Positions 44,884-54,745 are shown, counted from the first letter of the stretch. The stretch: 64,000 nucleotides of DNA from DASPTH01 sp046727575 (GCA_046727575.1 JBKPCV010000046.1:16841-80840); one strand, 5' to 3'. Notes: generated by a model not told the origin, from the sequence alone. Translations and numbers: made by a program.

Positions 44884-45335
44884 TCGAGCGCGCGAGCCCG
44901 CCCGGACGAAGCGTCGTGCGCGCGGGCTGGATCGCCAACGCGCTGTTCGCGATCACCGCAGTACCCGCTGCGATCTCCGGTGATGATCCCTTCGTCGCGG
45001 TCGCGATCGCCGTCGCGCTGGTGCTGTTCTTCGCCGCCATCGGCGCGTTCGCGTACGCGTTCGCTGTCGCCGTAGCACGGAGCACGCGCGGAGACAACGT
45101 GGTCGTGGCCAACCTGTTCCTTCTCCAGGGCTCCGCGCCGCGCCCGGTGCAACGCGAATTCCTGTGGATGTTCCTCGTGTGCGTCGCGATCACCGCCGGG
45201 ACCGTCGTATGGGAGCCGTTCGGGGTGCTCGTACCGATGCTCCCCGTGGGGCTCGCGGGAGTCTGGGCCGCGCGTCATGGCACTTTCCCACCACGTCCGC
45301 CGCGACCTTCGACGGCACCGCGCGGACGCGTGTGA
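44880..45335 (+). CDS. Hypothetical small membrane protein
   Basis: 151 residues with four predicted helices at about 14-32, 35-65, 88-105 and 110-130. The C-terminus is Pro/Arg-rich. I do not recognise a family. The GTG overlaps the stop of the PimB-like gene, so it is likely co-translated and might assist a membrane-associated step. Confidence 0.6.
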   Translation: MIERASPPGRSVVRAGWIANALFAITAVPAAISGDDPFVAVAIAVALVLFFAAIGAFAYAFAVAVARSTRGDNVVVANLFLLQGSAPRPVQREFLWMFLVCVAITAGTVVWEPFGVLVPMLPVGLAGVWAARHGTFPPRPPRPSTAPRGRV

Positions 45336-45347
45336 TTGCATATCGCG

Positions 45348-45785
45348 ATGGCGGACGAGGCGCACGAGCACATCCAGGTCGACGTCGACCCCTTGGACTG
45401 CTTCGACCTCGCGACCGATTTCGAGTCCTATCCCGCATGGGCCACGGACGTCAAGGAAGCGACGGTCCTCGAGCGCGACGCGGCGGGGCGTCCTTCTCGT
45501 GTGCAGTACCGCGCCGCCGCGATCGGCCGCACCATTCGATACGTGCTCGATTACGACTTCGAAGAGGCCCCGTGCGCATTCTCCTGGAGACTCGTGGAAG
45601 GCGACATGGTACGAGCGATCGATGGCCGGTACGCGTTCACGCCGAGCGAAACCGGAACGAAGGTCACCTACGACCTGCGCGTCGATCTCTCGATCCCCTT
45701 GCCGGGCGTGGTCAAGCGCAAGGCGGCGAGCCGCATCACCGGTGCTGCGCTCCACGACCTCAAGCGCGTCGCCGAGGCGCGCTGA
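45348..45785 (+). CDS. SRPBCC-fold (polyketide cyclase/START-like) protein
   Basis: 145 residues. The helix-grip fold pattern is seen in VDVDPLDCFDLATDFESYPAWATDVKE region (about 12-37), YVLDYDF near 66 and WRLVEGD near 81, with the long C-terminal helix LPGVVKRKAASRITGAAL. Such proteins bind lipids or hydrophobic intermediates. A similar small SRPBCC gene accompanies pimB' in mycobacteria, supporting a link. ATG 45348 is used; a TTG at 45336 is also in frame. Confidence 0.82.
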   Translation: MADEAHEHIQVDVDPLDCFDLATDFESYPAWATDVKEATVLERDAAGRPSRVQYRAAAIGRTIRYVLDYDFEEAPCAFSWRLVEGDMVRAIDGRYAFTPSETGTKVTYDLRVDLSIPLPGVVKRKAASRITGAALHDLKRVAEAR

Positions 45786-45789
45786 CACC

Positions 45790-46038
45790 ATGACCGCTCC
45801 TGACCCGACACCGCACCCCGAAGCAGTCGACTACGACGAAGTGGGCACCGAGCAGCGGAAGCTCCCCGGTCCGTCCACACTCGAAGCCCTCGTTGCCGAG
45901 TTACTCGGCGCCGTTCCCGAGGTGCGTGACTCGCTGCTGGCGGCGGCCGACGCGTTGCTCGATGCGGCGCGCACGCTGATCGACGCCGCGGACCGTGCGT
46001 TGCGCCCGAGCGGCGGCGATTCCGAGTCTCCTCGGTGA
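45790..46038 (+). CDS. Hypothetical small acidic protein
   Basis: 82 residues with a Pro-rich start and one or two amphipathic helices rich in Ala/Leu/Asp (LLAAADALLDAARTLIDAAD, about 48-67). No recognised family. It sits four bases after the SRPBCC gene and its TGA overlaps the GTG of the ROK kinase as GTGA, which makes it credible despite its size. Confidence 0.55.
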   Translation: MTAPDPTPHPEAVDYDEVGTEQRKLPGPSTLEALVAELLGAVPEVRDSLLAAADALLDAARTLIDAADRALRPSGGDSESPR

Positions 46039-47012
46039 CCGCCGACGCGTCCGCGCCTCCGCCCACGTTCGGTGTCGACATCGGCGGCACCAACCTGCGG
46101 TGTGCCGTGGTGGACGCGCAGGGGGGCGTCATCGAGCGCCGCCGCCTGCCCACACCTGTCGAGTTCGACGACATCGTGCAAACGATCGCTTCCGAGATCG
46201 GCGAGCTCGCGTACACACACGACGACGCCGGTTCGGTGGGGATCGGCGCCGCGGGGATGGTCGACTTCGACGGCGTGATCCACTACGCGCCGAACGTGCC
46301 GGCCTTCGTGCGCGCGCCGCTGCGTGCGCGCGTCGCCGAGGCAACCGGCCGTGCGGTCGTCGTCGACAACGACGCCAACGTCGCCGCGCTCGCGGAGCTG
46401 TTGTACGGCGCGGGCCGCGGCCTCACTGACTTCTTGCTCGTGACGCTCGGCACCGGAGTGGGTGGTGGGATCGTGAGCGGGGGGAAGGTCTACCGGGGCG
46501 CGCACGGCTTCGGGGCCGAGATCGGCCACTTTCAGGTCGACCCCGACGGACCCATGTGCGTGTGCGGCGAGCGCGGCCATTGGGAAGCGCTCGCGTCGGG
46601 TCGCGCGCTCGGTGCGCTCGGGCGCGCCCGTGCGCGCGCAGGCCGAGCGCCGTCGGTGCTCGCACTCGCGAACGGTGACGCCGACGGGATCACCGGTGTC
46701 CACGTCGGTGATGCCGCGCAGTCGGGCGCGCCCGACGCGGTGGCGATCGTCCGCGACTACGCGTTCCAGGTCGCGGTCGGCCTGGCCGGGCTCGCGAACG
46801 TGCTCGATCCGGCTGTGATCATGATCTCGGGAGGTCTCGTCGAGCTCGGTGCGCTGCTGCTCGACCCGATGCGCGAGTGGTTCGAGGGACACATCGAGGG
46901 CGCGAAGCAGCGCGACGCGATCCCGATCGTGCCCGCGAAGCTCGGAGACGAGGCCGGGATCGTGGGTGCCGCCGCGCTGGCCCGGGCCGCCGACGCGCCG
47001 CACCGGCCCTGA
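46035..47012 (+). CDS. ROK-family sugar kinase (glucokinase-like)
   Basis: 325 residues. Phosphate motif VDIGGTNLRCAVV at about 14-26, catalytic Asp in DNDANVAALAE near 115, phosphate-2 loop LGTGVGGGIV near 138, and the zinc motif CVCGERGHWE near 175. The third Cys of the usual CxCGxxGC is His here, so the metal site could be Cys2His-type or altered. Converts glucose or a related sugar to the 6-phosphate. GTG start overlaps the upstream stop. Confidence 0.85.
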   Translation: MTADASAPPPTFGVDIGGTNLRCAVVDAQGGVIERRRLPTPVEFDDIVQTIASEIGELAYTHDDAGSVGIGAAGMVDFDGVIHYAPNVPAFVRAPLRARVAEATGRAVVVDNDANVAALAELLYGAGRGLTDFLLVTLGTGVGGGIVSGGKVYRGAHGFGAEIGHFQVDPDGPMCVCGERGHWEALASGRALGALGRARARAGRAPSVLALANGDADGITGVHVGDAAQSGAPDAVAIVRDYAFQVAVGLAGLANVLDPAVIMISGGLVELGALLLDPMREWFEGHIEGAKQRDAIPIVPAKLGDEAGIVGAAALARAADAPHRP

Positions 47013-47830
47013 TGGTCCGCGTTGGCGTGACACTCCCGTCGTTCCGGGAGGACGCCGGCCCCGCGCTCGCGGTGGCCGCCGCCGCCGAGGCCTCGGGCCT
47101 CGACGTCGTCTTCGCGTACGACCACTTGTTCCGCAGGACCCCCGACGGCGGCCGCCGGCCCGCGCTCGAGCTGTTCACGCTTCTCGGCGCGATCGCCGCC
47201 GAGACCCGGCGGATCGCGGTCGGGTCCCTCGTGGCGCGCGCGACGCTCCGACCGCCCGCAGTCCTCGCGCATGGCTTCGACACCGTGGCGCGCATCGTCG
47301 GCAACGATCGGCTCGTCGCCGGCGTCGGCGCCGGCGACGAGGAGAGTCGCGAGGAGAACGAGAGCTTCGGGCTCGGCTTCGGGACGGTGAGTGAGCGCGT
47401 CGAGGCGCTGCGCGACGCGGTCGACGTGACGCGCGGGCGTGGGTATCCGGTCTGGGTGGGCGGACGCGATCCCGCGGTCCGCGAGCTCGCGGCCGCGCAC
47501 GCCGACGGGTGGAACCTGTGGGGTGCAGGCCTCGAAGCGTTTCGCAAACAAGCTGCAACGCTCCGTGCCGCGGCCGCACGCGAACCGTTCACGCTCTCGT
47601 GGGGCGGGCTCGTCGTGCTCGATGCGGACGACCGAGCGGCGGTCGCGAAGGCCGAGCGACTCCAACCGCGCGGTACGGCGATCGTCGGGGGCCCCGCACG
47701 CGTCGCGGATGCGTTGCGCGCGTACGCAGAGGCGGGTGCCGAATGGCTCGCCGTCGGTCCTGTCGATTCGTCCAACCCAGAGAACGCGCGGATCCTCGGT
47801 GAGGCGGTGCTACCGCTCCTGCGGGAGTGA
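47012..47830 (+). CDS. LLM-class (F420- or FMN-dependent) oxidoreductase
   Basis: 272 residues. Luciferase-like TIM barrel: VRVGVTLPSFREDAG at 2-16, LDVVFAYDHLF near 31, VARATLRPPAVLAHGFDTV near 71 and LVAGVGAGDEESREENESFG near 101 match the F420-dependent branch common in actinomycetes. The substrate is unknown. ATG overlaps the ROK stop by one base, and its 3' end overlaps the convergent thioesterase gene by 21 nt. Last gene of the run beginning at 43744. Confidence 0.83.
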   Translation: MVRVGVTLPSFREDAGPALAVAAAAEASGLDVVFAYDHLFRRTPDGGRRPALELFTLLGAIAAETRRIAVGSLVARATLRPPAVLAHGFDTVARIVGNDRLVAGVGAGDEESREENESFGLGFGTVSERVEALRDAVDVTRGRGYPVWVGGRDPAVRELAAAHADGWNLWGAGLEAFRKQAATLRAAAAREPFTLSWGGLVVLDADDRAAVAKAERLQPRGTAIVGGPARVADALRAYAEAGAEWLAVGPVDSSNPENARILGEAVLPLLRE

Positions 47831-48400
47831 AGGACGGGGGCCCTTCAGGTGCACGAAGAGCCCGTCTGCTTCTGCGGTGACCTCGCCCCGCACGGTCAAC
47901 GCGCCGCGAACGTGCACGCGCTTGCCCTCGACGCGGGGCCACGGCACGCGGAACTCCACGGGCGCTCGCACCGGCGTGGGCTTCCGGTAGCGGACAGTGA
48001 GCTTCCCGGTCATGCCGGGGAAGCCGGCCTGTACGTTCGCCCATCCGAGGACCTCGTCGAACGCGTACGCGATCCAGCCTCCGTGAACGGTGCCGGGCGG
48101 GCCGCTATGGCCGTTCGAGAACTCGCCGCGCGCGGTGAGCGCGTGTTCGTCCCGCTCGAAACGCCACTCCGGCATCGGCACGCGCCGTCCGTCGAACGGA
48201 ACCAAGCGTCGTTCGACCGGTAGCTGTGCGAGCGCCGCTTCGAGTTCCGACGTCACCCGGTCGAGCGAGTGCGCGACGGCATGGAGCGTCGGTGCGTCGA
48301 GCGGGCGTGCGTCGACCGCCGCGTCGAGCAGTCGGCGCAGTGCGCCGGCGAGGACCGCGTATTCCTCGGTGCCACGCTCACGAAACGGATCCGGCGGCAC
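47810..48400 (-). CDS. PaaI-type hotdog thioesterase
   Basis: 196 residues. A helical N-terminal extension of about 75 residues precedes the hotdog domain, with GTVHGGWIAYAFDEVLG near 103-119 holding the conserved catalytic Gly/Asp-type site. Acyl-CoA hydrolysis is likely; substrate unknown. The GTG at 48400 is preceded by TAGCTT (48412-48407) with a 6-nt spacer, a leaderless arrangement. Convergent with the LLM gene. Confidence 0.85.
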   Translation of the reverse strand: MPPDPFRERGTEEYAVLAGALRRLLDAAVDARPLDAPTLHAVAHSLDRVTSELEAALAQLPVERRLVPFDGRRVPMPEWRFERDEHALTARGEFSNGHSGPPGTVHGGWIAYAFDEVLGWANVQAGFPGMTGKLTVRYRKPTPVRAPVEFRVPWPRVEGKRVHVRGALTVRGEVTAEADGLFVHLKGPRPSLPQER

Positions 48401-48406
48401 GGGCGA

Positions 48407-48412
48407 AAGCTA
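48407..48412 (-). promoter_or_regulatory. -10 box for leaderless thioesterase gene
   Basis: TAGCTT on the minus strand, six bases before the GTG at 48400. Confidence 0.55.
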
Positions 48413-48461
48413 CCCGGACCGCGAACACGGTCCTGGTACCGTGCTCCCGAAGCGAACGTCA

Positions 48462-48531
48462 GCGCCGCAGGTACCCTGCGGCGCAGTGAGCGTGGCCTGA
48501 GCGGCCTGGCCGCAGGCCGAGAGCGGGAGAG
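48462..48531 (+). repeat. Dispersed hairpin leader element, copy R4
   Basis: The hairpin here is longer: GCGCCGCAGG-TAC-CCTGCGGCGC at 48462-48484 (10 bp, perfect). It is followed by GCAGTGAGCG, a second hairpin at about 48491-48517 (GGCC...GGCC with internal bulge) and GAGAGCGGGAGAG abutting the aminotransferase ATG. Same order of parts as copies R1 and R3, with a different stem sequence. Confidence 0.65.
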
Positions 48532-49707
48532 ATGGAGTTCCGCCGGATCAACGCGTTGCCGCCGTACGTCCTCGGTGTGATGGACGCGTTGAAGATCGAG
48601 GCACGGCGCGCGGGCGAGGACGTCATCGACCTCGGCTTCGGCAACCCCGACATCCCGTCGCCCGACGTCGCGGTGAAGAAGCTGGCCGAGGCAGTCGAGA
48701 ACCCACGGAACCATCGATACTCGTCGAGCCGCGGCATCCCGAAGCTTCGCCTCGCGGTGACGGAGCTGTACCGCCGTCGCTTCGGCGTCGACCTCGATCC
48801 GGACACACAAGCGTGCTCCACCATCGGGGCGAAGGAGGGCTTCTCGCACCTCATGTGGGTGTTGCTCGCGCCGGGTGACGCCGCGCTGGTCCCGAGCCCG
48901 TCGTACCCGATCCACATCTGGGGGCCGTTGTTCGCGGGCGCCGAGGTTCGCCATGTACGACTCGGCCCGCAGCAGGACTTCTTCGCCAACCTGCTCGAAG
49001 GCTGGGAGGACTCGTGGCCGCGCCCGCGCATCATCGTCCTCTCGTTCCCGCACAATCCGACCACCGCGTGTGTCGACCTCGACTTCATGACGCGGGTCGT
49101 CGACTTCGCACGTGAGCGCGACGTCTTGCTCGTGCACGACTTCGCCTACGCCGATCTCGGCTTCGACGGTTACGAGCCGCCGTCGATCCTCCAGGTCCCG
49201 GGTGCGACCGACGTCGCGGTCGAGCTCTACACGCTCACGAAGTCGTTCTCGATGGCCGGGTGGCGCATGGGGTTCCTGCTCGGCAACGCCGAAGCAGTGG
49301 CCGCGCTCGCCAAGCTGAAGAGCTACCTCGACTACGGAACGTTCCAGCCGATCCAGATCGCGTCCATTGTGGCGATGAACGAAGCTCCCGAGTACCCGGC
49401 CGTCGTGAACCAGGTGTATCGCGGTCGCCGTGACGCGCTGATCGACGGCCTCGCGCGCCTCGGATGGGAGATCGAGAAGCCCAAGGGCACGATGTTCGTT
49501 TGGGCGCCGGTCCCCGAGCCCTACGAGGAGCTCGGGAGCCTGGAATTCGCCAAGCTGCTCGTGCGCGACGCCAAGGTCGCGGTGTCGCCCGGTGTCGGAT
49601 TCGGGCCCGGCGGCGAGGGCTTCGTACGGTTCGCGCTCGTGGAGAACGAGCACCGCATCGGGCAGGCCGTCCGCGGTATCCGACGGGCGCTCACCAAGCT
49701 CGGCTGA
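48532..49707 (+). CDS. Pyridoxal-phosphate aminotransferase class I/II (AlaC-like)
   Basis: 391 residues. LGFGNPDIPSP near 34, the PLP-stacking and phosphate segments, FPHNPTTACVD near 170, and the Schiff-base Lys in TLTKSFSMAGWRMGF near 237 are intact. It resembles AlaC/YfdZ glutamate-pyruvate aminotransferases more than LL-diaminopimelate enzymes. The N-terminus MEFRRINALPPYVL is typical of the family, which fixes the ATG at 48532. It is preceded by the hairpin leader element. Confidence 0.92.
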   Translation: MEFRRINALPPYVLGVMDALKIEARRAGEDVIDLGFGNPDIPSPDVAVKKLAEAVENPRNHRYSSSRGIPKLRLAVTELYRRRFGVDLDPDTQACSTIGAKEGFSHLMWVLLAPGDAALVPSPSYPIHIWGPLFAGAEVRHVRLGPQQDFFANLLEGWEDSWPRPRIIVLSFPHNPTTACVDLDFMTRVVDFARERDVLLVHDFAYADLGFDGYEPPSILQVPGATDVAVELYTLTKSFSMAGWRMGFLLGNAEAVAALAKLKSYLDYGTFQPIQIASIVAMNEAPEYPAVVNQVYRGRRDALIDGLARLGWEIEKPKGTMFVWAPVPEPYEELGSLEFAKLLVRDAKVAVSPGVGFGPGGEGFVRFALVENEHRIGQAVRGIRRALTKLG

Positions 49708-49711
49708 GAAG

Positions 49712-49754
49712 TGAGCGGATCATCGGCGTCTGCCTCGCGCGCCTTCTCCGCTCA
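49712..49754. terminator. Weak inverted repeat between convergent genes
   Basis: TGAGCGGA at 49712-49719 and TCCGCTCA at 49747-49754, an 8-bp stem with a 27-nt loop, between the aminotransferase and the convergent glycerol kinase. Plausible but weak. Confidence 0.3.
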
Positions 49755-49759
49755 GGTCC

Positions 49760-51247
49760 TCATAACTCGGGGCTCGTCCAGCCCCGCGCGCGTTGGACGC
49801 CCTGGTGCCACAGGGCCCGGCGGGCTTCGAGGTCAGGCAGCCGCCGGGGCGTGAACGAAGCGTCCTCGTGCCACGCGCCGGCTGCCTCCTCCGGCGACGC
49901 CCAGATCCCGACGCCCAAGCCCGCGAGCAGCGCGGCGCCGAGCGCGGTGGTCTCGCGCATGACCGGTCGGCGCACCGTGACCCCGAGCAAGTCGGCCTGG
50001 AATTGGCAGAGCACGTCCATCACGCTCGCACCACCGTCGACGCGCAGTTCGGTGACCGCCGTTCCACCAGAGGCCGCGATCGCGTCGACCACGTCGGCGG
50101 TCTGCCAGCCCATTGCCTCCACAGCCGCGCGGACGATGTGCGCGCGTGTCGTGCCGCGTGTCAGCCCGAGCACCGCGCCGCGCGCCGCCGGATCCCAGTA
50201 GGGCGATCCGAGGCCCGTGAATGCCGGCACGAACACGACTCCGCCGGTGTCGGCGACGCTCTCGGTGAGCGGCCCGGCCTCCGCGGCGTCGTCGATGATG
50301 CCGAGCCCGTCGCGCAACCATTGCAGAGCGGCTCCGGTCACGAACACCGATCCCTCGAGCGCGTACGTCGCCTCCGCGCCGAGCATCCATGCCACCGTGA
50401 CGAGGAGGCCCTCGACCGGTGCGGGATGCGTGGTCCCGAGGTTGACGAGCACGAACGACCCCGTCCCGTAGGTGTTCTTGCTCATGCCCGGGGTGAAGCA
50501 CGCCTGGCCGAAGAGGGCGGCCTGCTGGTCGCCGGCGATTCCGCTCACCGGTACACGGAGACCGGCCGCGCGTGCGGGGACCGTCGTGCTGAATCGTCCG
50601 CTCGTCGGCAGCACGTCCGGCAGACAGGAGCGGGGAACGTCGAACAGGTCCAGCAAGTCGTCGGACCAGTCGAGTGCATCGATGTCGAACAACAGGGTGC
50701 GGCTGGCGTTCGAAGCCTCGGTCGCATGCACACCGCCTGAGGCGCCGCCGGTCAGGTTCCAGAGGATCCACGAGTCGACGGTGCCGAACGCGAGGTTGGC
50801 GCTGCGTTCGACTCCGCCGTCGTGCAGCAGCCACTCGAGCTTGGTGGCAGAGAAGTACGGGTCGAGCACCAGCCCTGTGCGCTCGCGTACCAGTGACTCG
50901 TGTCCGGCGTCGCGCAGCGCGGCGCACCGGTCGGCGGTCCGCCGGTCCTGCCACACGAGCGCACGGTGCAGCGGGGCACCGCGGGCGCGGTCCCACACCA
51001 CGGTCGTCTCGCGCTGGTTGGTGATCCCGATCCCGGCAACCGCTCCGCGGTCGAGCGCGGCGACGACCTCGGCGAGCGTCTCAGTGACGGCACGCCAGAT
51101 GTCATCGGCGTCGTGCTCGACCCATCCCGGCTGCGGGAAGTGCTGCGCGAACTCGCGATACGAGTACGCCCGCGGATTGCCCGTCTCGTCGATGGCGACC
51201 GTTCGAACTCCCGTCGTGCCGGCGTCGATGGCGAGGACCACGCTCAT
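49760..51247 (-). CDS. glpK: Glycerol kinase
   Basis: 495-residue FGGY kinase; phosphorylates glycerol to sn-glycerol-3-phosphate. IDAGTTGVRTVAID at 7-20, TNQRETTVVWDRARG near 77, GDQQAALFGQACF near 243, KNTYGTGSFVLVNLG near 260 and the C-terminal FTGLGSPYWDPAARG near 325 are GlpK signatures. Length is canonical. Its ATG overlaps the stop of the small upstream gene (ATGA). No glpF or glpD is adjacent. Confidence 0.95.
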   Translation of the reverse strand: MSVVLAIDAGTTGVRTVAIDETGNPRAYSYREFAQHFPQPGWVEHDADDIWRAVTETLAEVVAALDRGAVAGIGITNQRETTVVWDRARGAPLHRALVWQDRRTADRCAALRDAGHESLVRERTGLVLDPYFSATKLEWLLHDGGVERSANLAFGTVDSWILWNLTGGASGGVHATEASNASRTLLFDIDALDWSDDLLDLFDVPRSCLPDVLPTSGRFSTTVPARAAGLRVPVSGIAGDQQAALFGQACFTPGMSKNTYGTGSFVLVNLGTTHPAPVEGLLVTVAWMLGAEATYALEGSVFVTGAALQWLRDGLGIIDDAAEAGPLTESVADTGGVVFVPAFTGLGSPYWDPAARGAVLGLTRGTTRAHIVRAAVEAMGWQTADVVDAIAASGGTAVTELRVDGGASVMDVLCQFQADLLGVTVRRPVMRETTALGAALLAGLGVGIWASPEEAAGAWHEDASFTPRRLPDLEARRALWHQGVQRARGWTSPEL

Positions 51248-51636
51248 GGCGCCGGACGCGCGGAACGGATCGTCCGCGCCAGCTCGTGCCCCGAGGCGCG
51301 GTCGCGGGTGCGGAATTCCAACACGAGACGCCGCTCGTCGCCGGCGTCGAGCAGGACCTGGTACAGCAGGAGCCGCGGCCGCGCCCGTACGAGCTCGAGC
51401 GTCGCGAGCGGTTCGGCGAGGACGCAGGCCGCCGTCGCCCCTCGGCGCGGCCGGGAGAACAGGAGCAGACGGGCGTCGGTCAGCGCAAGGAGATGCAATC
51501 GACGTCGTCGGAAGAGCAACGGCGCGGCGGTGATGCGCGCCGCCCAGACCTCACTGGTTGCGATCAGCTCTTCGCTCGCGGACAGCTGAGGCTCGGCGAG
51601 CGACGTGATCTGCTCGCGCCGTCTCCGCCGTCTCAT
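51244..51636 (-). CDS. Hypothetical protein (PH-like beta domain)
   Basis: 130 residues, starting with a run of Arg (MRRRRRREQ), then alternating hydrophobic strands (LLFRRRRLHLLALTDARLLLF) and a long C-terminal helix. The strand pattern resembles bacterial PH-domain proteins, but I cannot confirm that. ATG 51636 is used; the frame stays open to a GTG at 51675. Coupled to glpK. Confidence 0.5.
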   Translation of the reverse strand: MRRRRRREQITSLAEPQLSASEELIATSEVWAARITAAPLLFRRRRLHLLALTDARLLLFSRPRRGATAACVLAEPLATLELVRARPRLLLYQVLLDAGDERRLVLEFRTRDRASGHELARTIRSARPAP

Positions 51637-51760
51637 CGTCGCCGCCTGCTCACGCCCTCCGGTCCCCAGGTCCACGGCAGGTTACCGATGGCGGTGCTTG
51701 GGTAGCCCGCCGCGATCCGAGGGCCAACATGGTTGGGAACGTCCGACCAGAGGAGGCGTC

Positions 51761-52789
<1,029 letters not shown>

Positions 52790-52815
52790 CGCCTGGAATC
52801 GCCGGACGCCTGGAA

Positions 52816-52821
52816 TAAGGT
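52816..52821 (+). promoter_or_regulatory. -10-like box before tesB
   Basis: TAAGGT, nine bases before the ATG at 52831; near-leaderless spacing. Two 12-base direct repeats (GACGCCTGGAAT) lie just upstream at 52788-52799 and 52805-52816. Confidence 0.35.
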
Positions 52822-52830
52822 CGTCGGTGC

Positions 52831-53685
52831 ATGGGAACCGCGCTCGACGACCTCGTCGACATCCTCGACCTCGAACGGCTCGAGGTGAACCTGTTCCGCG
52901 GCGTCAGCCCCGAGGAGGGCCGCGTCCGCGTGTTCGGTGGGCAGGTCCTGGCGCAGGCGCTCATCGCCGCCGGTCGTACCGTCGACGCCGACATCCCGGT
53001 GCACTCGCTCCACACGTATTTCCTCCGGCCAGGTGATCCGCAGATACCCATCGTCTTCGACGTCGACCGCATCCGGGACGGTCGCAGCTTCACCACCCGA
53101 CGCGTCGTCGCGATCCAGCACGGTCGTGCGATCTTCAACATGGCGAGCTCGTTCCATGTCGTCGAGGACGGACCCGAGCACACCGACGCCATGCCTGACG
53201 TCCCGGAGCCCGAGGCGCTCGAGTCGGCGCCCAAACCGGAGTGGCGGCGGCCGGACCTGGCGAGGAGTGCCGCCGAGTGGCGCAAGGAACAGCCGATCGA
53301 GATGCGCTTCGTGGGTACGCCGACGTGGGCACGCACCGAGCACGGCGAGCCCGTCCAGGACGTATGGCAGCGCACCGTCGGCCCGTTGCCGGACGATCCG
53401 CTCCTGCACGCGGCCATCGTGGCGTACGCGTCGGACTACATCCTGCTGAGCACGGCCACGCTGCCGCACGCAGCCGGATGGAGCGACGGCAAGTTCATGA
53501 CCGCGAGTCTCGACCACGTGATGTGGTTCCACCGACCCTGCCGTGCCGACGACTGGCTGCTGTACCACCTGCAGAGTCCCGCTGCGGCGCGCGGGCGTGG
53601 TCTGTCGGTCGGGGCGATCTTCCGGAGCGACGGCGTGCAGTGCATCACCGTCGCGCAGGAAGGTCTCCTCCGACCGGCGAAGTAG
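52831..53685 (+). CDS. tesB: Acyl-CoA thioesterase II (TesB)
   Basis: 284 residues, a double-hotdog acyl-CoA hydrolase. FRGVSPEEGRVRVFGGQVLAQAL near 17-39 and VHSLHTYFLRPGDP near 56 define the N-terminal hotdog; MTASLDHVMWFHRP near 222 and DDWLLYHLQSPAAARGRGL near 238 hold the conserved Asp and the second hotdog active-site Gln/Ser/Thr region. Length fits. 21 nt precede the next gene. Confidence 0.92.
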   Translation: MGTALDDLVDILDLERLEVNLFRGVSPEEGRVRVFGGQVLAQALIAAGRTVDADIPVHSLHTYFLRPGDPQIPIVFDVDRIRDGRSFTTRRVVAIQHGRAIFNMASSFHVVEDGPEHTDAMPDVPEPEALESAPKPEWRRPDLARSAAEWRKEQPIEMRFVGTPTWARTEHGEPVQDVWQRTVGPLPDDPLLHAAIVAYASDYILLSTATLPHAAGWSDGKFMTASLDHVMWFHRPCRADDWLLYHLQSPAAARGRGLSVGAIFRSDGVQCITVAQEGLLRPAK

Positions 53686-53704
53686 GCACAGGACGTCCCG
53701 AGCC

Positions 53705-54745
53705 GTGCCGTCGCCGTCGGGCCTCGTCGACCTCCGGTCCGACACTGTCACCACGCCGACCCCTGAGATGCGCCGGGCCATGGCGGACGCCGACGTGGGT
53801 GACGACGCGTACCGCGAGGATCCCACCGTCCGCCGGCTGGAGTCGCTCGCCGCGTCGTTGCTCCGGAAGCAGGCGGCGCTCTATGTCCCCTCGGGGACCA
53901 TGGCCAACCAGCTCGCGCTGCGGCTCGTCGGGCGGGCAGGCACGGACGTGCTCTGTGCCGAACGCGCCCACGTCTATCGCCACGAGCACGCCGCTGCCGC
54001 CGGCAACGCGCGCGTCCAGCTTCGTCCGCTGCCGGATGCCGACGGGCGCCTTGCGGTCGCCGACGTCCAACACGCGATCGCGTCACAGCAGCATCACCTC
54101 CCGGAGATCTCCGCCCTCACGGTCGAGAACACGCACATGCCCGCGAGCGGACGGCCGTGGCGCGCGGCAGAGATCGACGACGTCGCGGGCGCCGCACACG
54201 CGCACGGTTTGGCGGTGCACTGCGACGGCGCGCGCATCTGGAACGCAAGCGTCGCGCTCGGTGTGTCACCTGCGGTGCTCGCTTCTGCGACCGACACGGT
54301 GATGTTCTGCTTGTCGAAGGGTCTGTCGGCGCCCGTCGGGTCGCTGCTGCTCGGAGCCCACGACGCGATCGGGGCTGCACGCGAAGACCGGTCGCGTCTC
54401 GGCGGCGGCATGCGCCAGGCCGGTGTGATCGCGGCGGCGGGCGTCGTCGCGCTCGAGACCATGGTGCAGCGACTCGCCGACGATCACGAACGCGCACGCC
54501 GGCTGGCGGTAGCCCTCGCGGAACGTTTTCCCGGCAGCGTCGATCCGAAGCATGTGGAGACCAACATCGTGTGCGTGTGCGCGAGCGCGCTGCCGCACAA
54601 CCTGCTTCCGTCGCTCGCCGAGCGCGGCGTTCTCGCGGGGACCATCGACGTCGACACGGTGCGATTCGTCACGCACAAGGACGTCGACGACGCCGATCTC
54701 GCTCGCGCGATCGCGGCGCTCGACGACCTCGCGCTCGGTCGCTGA
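53705..54745 (+). CDS. Low-specificity L-threonine aldolase family enzyme
   Basis: 346 residues, PLP enzyme that splits beta-hydroxy amino acids such as threonine or allo-threonine. VDLRSDTVTTPTPEMRRAM near 8, GDDAYREDPTV near 32, the PLP Lys in FCLSKGLSAPVGSLL near 203, and the acidic C-terminal FVTHKDV are family signatures. The GTG start at 53705 gives the conserved N-terminus; no strong ribosome-binding site is visible. Beta-eliminating tyrosine-phenol-lyase relatives are longer. Confidence 0.88.
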   Translation: MPSPSGLVDLRSDTVTTPTPEMRRAMADADVGDDAYREDPTVRRLESLAASLLRKQAALYVPSGTMANQLALRLVGRAGTDVLCAERAHVYRHEHAAAAGNARVQLRPLPDADGRLAVADVQHAIASQQHHLPEISALTVENTHMPASGRPWRAAEIDDVAGAAHAHGLAVHCDGARIWNASVALGVSPAVLASATDTVMFCLSKGLSAPVGSLLLGAHDAIGAAREDRSRLGGGMRQAGVIAAAGVVALETMVQRLADDHERARRLAVALAERFPGSVDPKHVETNIVCVCASALPHNLLPSLAERGVLAGTIDVDTVRFVTHKDVDDADLARAIAALDDLALGR

